Translations under genes and position numbers: made by a program
Part shown: positions 60,615 through 64,000 of the stretch, piece by piece
How the letters are laid out: every line of letters starts with the position of its first letter
Numbering within the stretch: position 1 is the first letter of the stretch
The notes under the pieces: generated by a model
What the model saw: the letters and a program-made list of their open reading frames with translations, nothing else
Databases searched by the model: none
What the model was told of the DNA's origin: nothing
Assembly: GCF_014648635.1 (NCBI RefSeq)
Contig: NZ_BMRM01000005.1
Location: forward strand, 62,001-126,000
Reading direction: 5' to 3'
Origin: Streptomyces cinerochromogenes
GTDB lineage: Bacteria; Actinomycetota; Actinomycetes; Streptomycetales; Streptomycetaceae
DNA: 64,000 bases

Positions 60615-62294
60615 GTGCCTCACCTCATGCCTGGCCCGGCGCCGGACGCCACCCCGCCCGGCCGCCGGAGCGTCCAGGTCAGGCGCGGTACGGCCGCCTG
60701 CGCGACCGTGCTCGCCGCCGCCCTCCTGCTCGGCGCGCTGTTGCTGCCCAACCGGCTGGACAGTCTCTCCCCGGGCGCGTTCCTGCGCCTGCCGGCCGAG
60801 GGCATCGCGCTCGCCGCCCTGCTGCTCGCGCTGCCGGCGCGGGCGCGGCCCGTGTGCGCCGCCGCCGGCGGCCTGCTGACCGGGCTGCTCGCCCTGCTCA
60901 AGGGCCTCGACCTGGGCTTTCACGAGGTGCTGCTGCGCCCGTTCGACCCGGTGCTGGACTGGGGGCTGCTGGGCAACGCGGCGGACTACCTGCGGGAGAC
61001 GTCCGGCCGGAGCGGCGAGCTGCTGGCCGCCGCCGGGGCCGTCGTCCTCGCGCTCGCCGTCCTCGCCCTCACCACCCTGGCGGCGGTCCGGCTGACGACC
61101 GCGCTGACCCGTCACCGGCGGCGCGCGGCCCGCGTCACCCTGGCGCTGGCCCTCGCCTGGACCACCTGTGTCCCGCTCGGGCTGCACACCGGCGGTGTCC
61201 CGGTGGCGGCCACGGTCGACGCGGACCTCGTCGGCGAGCGCGTCCGGCAGGTCCGTACGTCCCTCGCGGACGCGCGGGTCTTCCGGCGCGAGGCCGCCCA
61301 CGACGCCTTCGCGCACACCCCGCCCGGCCGGCTGCTGACCGGGCTGCGCGGCAAGGACGTGCTGTTCACCTTCGTCGAGAGCTACGGCCGTTCGGCGGTC
61401 GAGGATCCTGCGACGGCCCCGCGGATCGGCGCGGTCCTGCGGGAGGGCACCGCGGCGCTGCGGGCGGCCGGGTTCGGGGCGCGCAGCGGCTGGCTGCGCT
61501 CGCCGGTGACGGGCGGCGGCAGCTGGCTGGCCCACGCGACCTTCCTGTCCGGGCTGTGGATCAGCAACCAGCAGCGGTTCCGCACCCTCACCTCCAGCGA
61601 CCGGACCACCCTCACCGGCGCCTTCCGCGCCGCCGGCGCCTGGCGGACGGTGGGCGTCATGCCGGGGGTGGGGCGGGCCTGGCCGGAGGGCGCCTTCTTC
61701 GGGCTGGACCACGTCCACGACCGCGCCCGCCTCGGCTACCGCGGCCCGGCCTTCGGCTGGTCGCAGGTGCCGGACCAGTTCACCCTGGAGGCGTTCAGGC
61801 GCCTGGAGTTCGGGCGGCGGGGGCGGGGTCCGCTGATGGCGGAGATCATCCTGACCTCCAGCCACCATCCGTGGGCGCCGGTGCCCCGCATGACCGACTG
61901 GCGCGGCCTCGGCGACGGCTCGGTCTTCCGCCGCATCCGCGAGGACGGCACGGACGCCGAGGAGGTCTGGAAGGACCCGGAGGGCGTGCGCGCCGGGTAC
62001 CGGGAGGCGATCGCGTACTCGCTGCACAGCGTCATCGGGTTCCTCCAGCGGTACGGCGACGAGCGCACCGTCCTGGTCTTCCTCGGCGACCACCAGCCCG
62101 TTCCGGCGGTCACCGGGGGCGGCGCCCGAAAGGACGTGCCCGTGACGGTCGTCGCCCGCGACCCGAAGGTGCTGGAGCGGATCTCCGGCTGGGGCTGGAC
62201 CGAGGGCCTGAAGCCGGCCGCGGACGCCCCCGTCTGGCCGATGGACGCGTTCCGGGACCGGTTCCTTGGGGCGTACGGCCCGCCGCCGCGCTGA
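60615..62294 (+). CDS. Membrane-anchored sulfatase-fold protein (LtaS/phosphoethanolamine-transferase-like)
   Basis: The 559-residue protein has about four or five N-terminal transmembrane helices (to about residue 190) and an extracellular alkaline-phosphatase-superfamily domain with FVESYGRSAVED (nucleophile loop region), GGGSWLAHATFLSG, LTSSHHPWAP and the metal motif FLGDHQPVPA. Such proteins transfer or hydrolyse phospho- or sulfo-groups on envelope glycolipids or polymers. The GTG at 60615 follows GGAAGGACC; an ATG four codons on is an alternative. No neighbouring gene defines the substrate. Confidence 0.85.
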   Translation: MPHLMPGPAPDATPPGRRSVQVRRGTAACATVLAAALLLGALLLPNRLDSLSPGAFLRLPAEGIALAALLLALPARARPVCAAAGGLLTGLLALLKGLDLGFHEVLLRPFDPVLDWGLLGNAADYLRETSGRSGELLAAAGAVVLALAVLALTTLAAVRLTTALTRHRRRAARVTLALALAWTTCVPLGLHTGGVPVAATVDADLVGERVRQVRTSLADARVFRREAAHDAFAHTPPGRLLTGLRGKDVLFTFVESYGRSAVEDPATAPRIGAVLREGTAALRAAGFGARSGWLRSPVTGGGSWLAHATFLSGLWISNQQRFRTLTSSDRTTLTGAFRAAGAWRTVGVMPGVGRAWPEGAFFGLDHVHDRARLGYRGPAFGWSQVPDQFTLEAFRRLEFGRRGRGPLMAEIILTSSHHPWAPVPRMTDWRGLGDGSVFRRIREDGTDAEEVWKDPEGVRAGYREAIAYSLHSVIGFLQRYGDERTVLVFLGDHQPVPAVTGGGARKDVPVTVVARDPKVLERISGWGWTEGLKPAADAPVWPMDAFRDRFLGAYGPPPR

Positions 62295-62300
62295 GACCCG

Positions 62301-63137
62301 TCAGCGGTCGAGGAAGGCGAGCGTCCGGCGCACGAACCCCTGCGGGTCGTCCAGCCAGGGGTAGTGCGCGGCACCGGGCTGGACGGCGCACTCGGCGTTC
62401 GGGAAGGCCTGCGCGGTACGGCGGGCGAGGCCGGGGCGCGGACCGCCGTCGACCTCGCCGGCGTACACGAGGACCGGCGCGGTCAGGGCGGCGAGGGCGG
62501 CCCGGGTCGCGTCCGGGGTGAAGGCGCCGTCGGCGAAGTAGCGCTCGCCCGCCTCCTCGTTGGTCTGGTGCAGCTCGGCATCCGTGTGGGCGCGGGCGGT
62601 GTCGTCCCAGCGGCCGTGGAAGAACGGCAGGAACACGTCGTCGAACTCCGCCTCCCCCTTCAGCCAGGCCCGGTACGCGGGGAACGCCGGCGCGAACCAC
62701 GGCTCGTCCGCGCGCAGCCGGGCCGCGGCCAGCCGGTCCTCGGGCGTGGCCCGCAGGCCGAGGGCGGACGGGTTGGGGGTGATCAGCAGCAGCCGTCGGA
62801 TCCGGTGCGGGTGGCGGGCCGCGTAGAGCATCGCCAGGGCGGCACCCGCCGAGTGGGCGAGCAGATCCATGTGTTCCAGCCCCATGTGGGCCCGCCATAC
62901 CTCCACGTCCTCGACCATCCGGTCACAGCGGTACGTCGCCGGGTCCGCCGGCACCTGCGAGTCACCGGTGCCCCGCAGGTCGAGGAGGGCCAGCCGGCGG
63001 TGGGCGGTCAGCCCGCCGAGGTCCCCGAGGTAGGCGGAGGCACGCATCGGCCCGCCGGGGAGCACGGCCAGCGGCTCGCCCTCCCCGCGCAGGTGGTAGG
63101 CGAGCCGGGTGCCGTCGGTCGTGGCGAAGGTGGGCAT
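62301..63137 (-). CDS. Alpha/beta hydrolase (proline-iminopeptidase-like)
   Basis: The 278-residue protein (from MPTFATTDGTRLAYHLRGEG) has the oxyanion motif LPGGPMRASAYLGDL, nucleophile Ser in LLAHSAGAALAML, Asp in VYAGEVDGGPRPG and His in QPGAAHYPWL. The GGP motif and Asp/His pattern resemble proline iminopeptidases or related acyl hydrolases. An upstream in-frame ATG (63149) adds four residues. Its stop is six bases from the convergent sulfatase-fold gene stop. Confidence 0.87.
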   Translation of the reverse strand: MPTFATTDGTRLAYHLRGEGEPLAVLPGGPMRASAYLGDLGGLTAHRRLALLDLRGTGDSQVPADPATYRCDRMVEDVEVWRAHMGLEHMDLLAHSAGAALAMLYAARHPHRIRRLLLITPNPSALGLRATPEDRLAAARLRADEPWFAPAFPAYRAWLKGEAEFDDVFLPFFHGRWDDTARAHTDAELHQTNEEAGERYFADGAFTPDATRAALAALTAPVLVYAGEVDGGPRPGLARRTAQAFPNAECAVQPGAAHYPWLDDPQGFVRRTLAFLDR

Positions 63138-63292
63138 GCCGCTGATCATCGGGCCGGGCGCCCCGGACGCGCAACGCCCTTCCGCGGCCGCGCCGCCGGG
63201 GGATCGCGCCGCGGAAGATCACGCCGTACGGAAAATCCCCGCCGCCCTCTTGCTTCCGGCCGCCCGGCCTGGATTACTGACCCCGAACGGGT

Positions 63293-63310
63293 CGACCGAA
63301 TGATCGGTCG
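63293..63310. promoter_or_regulatory. TetR-like palindrome upstream of paaK
   Basis: CGACCGA-ATGA-TCGGTCG has perfect 7-bp arms and a 4-bp spacer, ending 34 bases before the paaK ATG. It resembles operators of PaaR/TetR-type repressors of phenylacetate genes. Confidence 0.6.
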
Positions 63311-63344
63311 GCCAGCTGGTACTGCTGGTGAGGGAGACGTCGCG

Positions 63345-64000
63345 ATGGCGGATGTGACGGACCTGCTCGACGCGGGCGAACGGCTCGGCCCTAAGGAGCT
63401 GCGGGCGCTGCAGCTGGAGCGGCTGCGGACCACTCTGCGGCACGCGTACGAGAACGTGCCGTTCTACCGGAAGTCCTTCGACAAGGCCGGCGTCCGCCCG
63501 GAGGACTGCCGTTCGCTCGCCGATCTGGCCCGCTTCCCCTTCACCACCAAGGCCGACCTCCGGGAGAACTACCCGTACGGCATGTTCGCCGTGCCCCGGG
63601 AGCGGATCCGCCGTCTGCACGCCTCCAGCGGCACCACGGGCCGCCCCACGGTGGTCGGCTACACCGACAACGACCTCTCCCTGTGGGCCGACATGGTGGC
63701 GCGGTCGATCAGGGCGGCCGGCGGCCGGCCGGGGGACGTCGTCCATGTGGCGTACGGCTACGGGCTGTTCACCGGCGGGCTGGGCGCCCACTACGGCGCC
63801 GAGCGCCTCGGCTGTACGGTCGTCCCCGCGTCCGGCGGCATGACGGCCCGGCAGGTGCAGCTGATCCAGGACCTGCGGCCGTCGGTCATCATGGTGACCC
63901 CGTCCTACATGCTCACGCTGCTGGACGAGTTCGAGCGGCAGGGCGTGGACCCGCGCGGCACCTCGCTGCGGGTGGGGGTTTTCGGTGCCGAGCCCTGGAC
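63345..64000 (+). CDS. paaK: Phenylacetate-CoA ligase PaaK (3' end outside window)
   Basis: The visible 218 residues begin MADVTDLLDAGERLGPKELR and contain LRHAYENVPFYRKSFDKAGV, FTTKADLRENYPYGMF and the AMP-binding P-loop HASSGTTGRPTVVGYT, all characteristic of PaaK. It activates phenylacetate to phenylacetyl-CoA for the aerobic hybrid pathway. GGGAG lies 9 bases before the ATG. Other paa genes would be expected beyond the edge. Confidence 0.92.
   Translation, partial: MADVTDLLDAGERLGPKELRALQLERLRTTLRHAYENVPFYRKSFDKAGVRPEDCRSLADLARFPFTTKADLRENYPYGMFAVPRERIRRLHASSGTTGRPTVVGYTDNDLSLWADMVARSIRAAGGRPGDVVHVAYGYGLFTGGLGAHYGAERLGCTVVPASGGMTARQVQLIQDLRPSVIMVTPSYMLTLLDEFERQGVDPRGTSLRVGVFGAEPW

Noticed and set aside
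60456..62093. 545-codon minus-strand open frame opposite the sulfatase-fold gene
   Set aside because: Arg/Gly/Glu-rich shadow; no ribosome-binding site and no recognisable domain, while the plus strand has membrane helices and a metal motif.

Overview
This is a GC-rich actinobacterial chromosome segment, almost certainly from Streptomyces. The evidence is a tyrosinase operon (melC1/melC2), a long sortase-anchored chaplin, an SsgA-like sporulation protein, an NsdB-type TPR regulator, SigB/SigF-family sigma control genes, DasR-like dre sites, two genes with bldA-type TTA codons, and heavy third-position G/C throughout. From memory of S. coelicolor locus tags (not checked here), a SigL-like sigma factor, a GH19 chitinase, a long chaplin and NsdB lie in the same relative order in the SCO7278 to SCO7252 region, so the window probably represents that right-arm neighbourhood. 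No tRNA, rRNA, CRISPR array, insertion sequence or prophage was seen.

Layout. 0-1.8 kb: end of melC1, melC2, convergent RNase H. 1.8-3.2 kb: two glyoxalase-fold proteins. 3.4-5.5 kb: stress module with a ClgR/PopR-like HTH regulator divergent from a SigB/F-family sigma gene that is preceded by two SigB-type promoters, then a convergent RsbW-like anti-sigma ATPase. 5.6-9.8 kb: signalling operon with a small hypothetical protein coupled to a soluble Ser/Thr kinase, then a DUF6777 membrane protein with long repeat tails. 10-17.5 kb: NTF2-like protein, aldo/keto reductase with divergent LysR regulator, DinB-like protein, adenosine deaminase operon, a BlaI regulator whose M56 peptidase partner is a remnant, a second aldo/keto reductase, and a GH19 chitinase behind two dre-like sites. 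17.7-22 kb: aldehyde dehydrogenase, acyl-CoA dehydrogenase, SPW-repeat protein, GNAT protein.

22-27.7 kb is an amino-sugar unit: APC permease, divergent ROK repressor, and a secreted exo-beta-D-glucosaminidase whose consensus promoter is followed directly by a ROK-type palindrome. 27.7-36.7 kb: a secreted DUF4350-like protein, small membrane protein, three GNATs, a MerR/MFS pair, the chaplin, and a TTA-containing tripeptidyl-aminopeptidase-like hydrolase. 36.7-47.2 kb: asparagine synthetase, alpha/beta hydrolase, baeRF-type protein, Gfo/Idh oxidoreductase, SsgA-like protein, a PAS/SpoIIE phosphatase with a TTA codon, nsdB, and an APH-fold kinase. 47.4-54.4 kb: a TTG-initiated cell-wall amidase, two secreted polyester/ester hydrolases, a tandem UspA protein, and a DUF397 protein.

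54.5-60.5 kb is the most striking unit. A translationally coupled operon (enoyl-CoA hydratase, double DUF35 Zn-ribbon/OB-fold protein, two thiolase-fold proteins) diverges from a FadD19-like acyl-CoA synthetase across one inverted-repeat operator. By gene content, order and protein lengths it resembles parts of the mycobacterial sterol side-chain catabolic cluster. The window ends with a membrane-anchored sulfatase-fold protein, an alpha/beta hydrolase and the start of a phenylacetate-CoA ligase gene preceded by a TetR-like palindrome.
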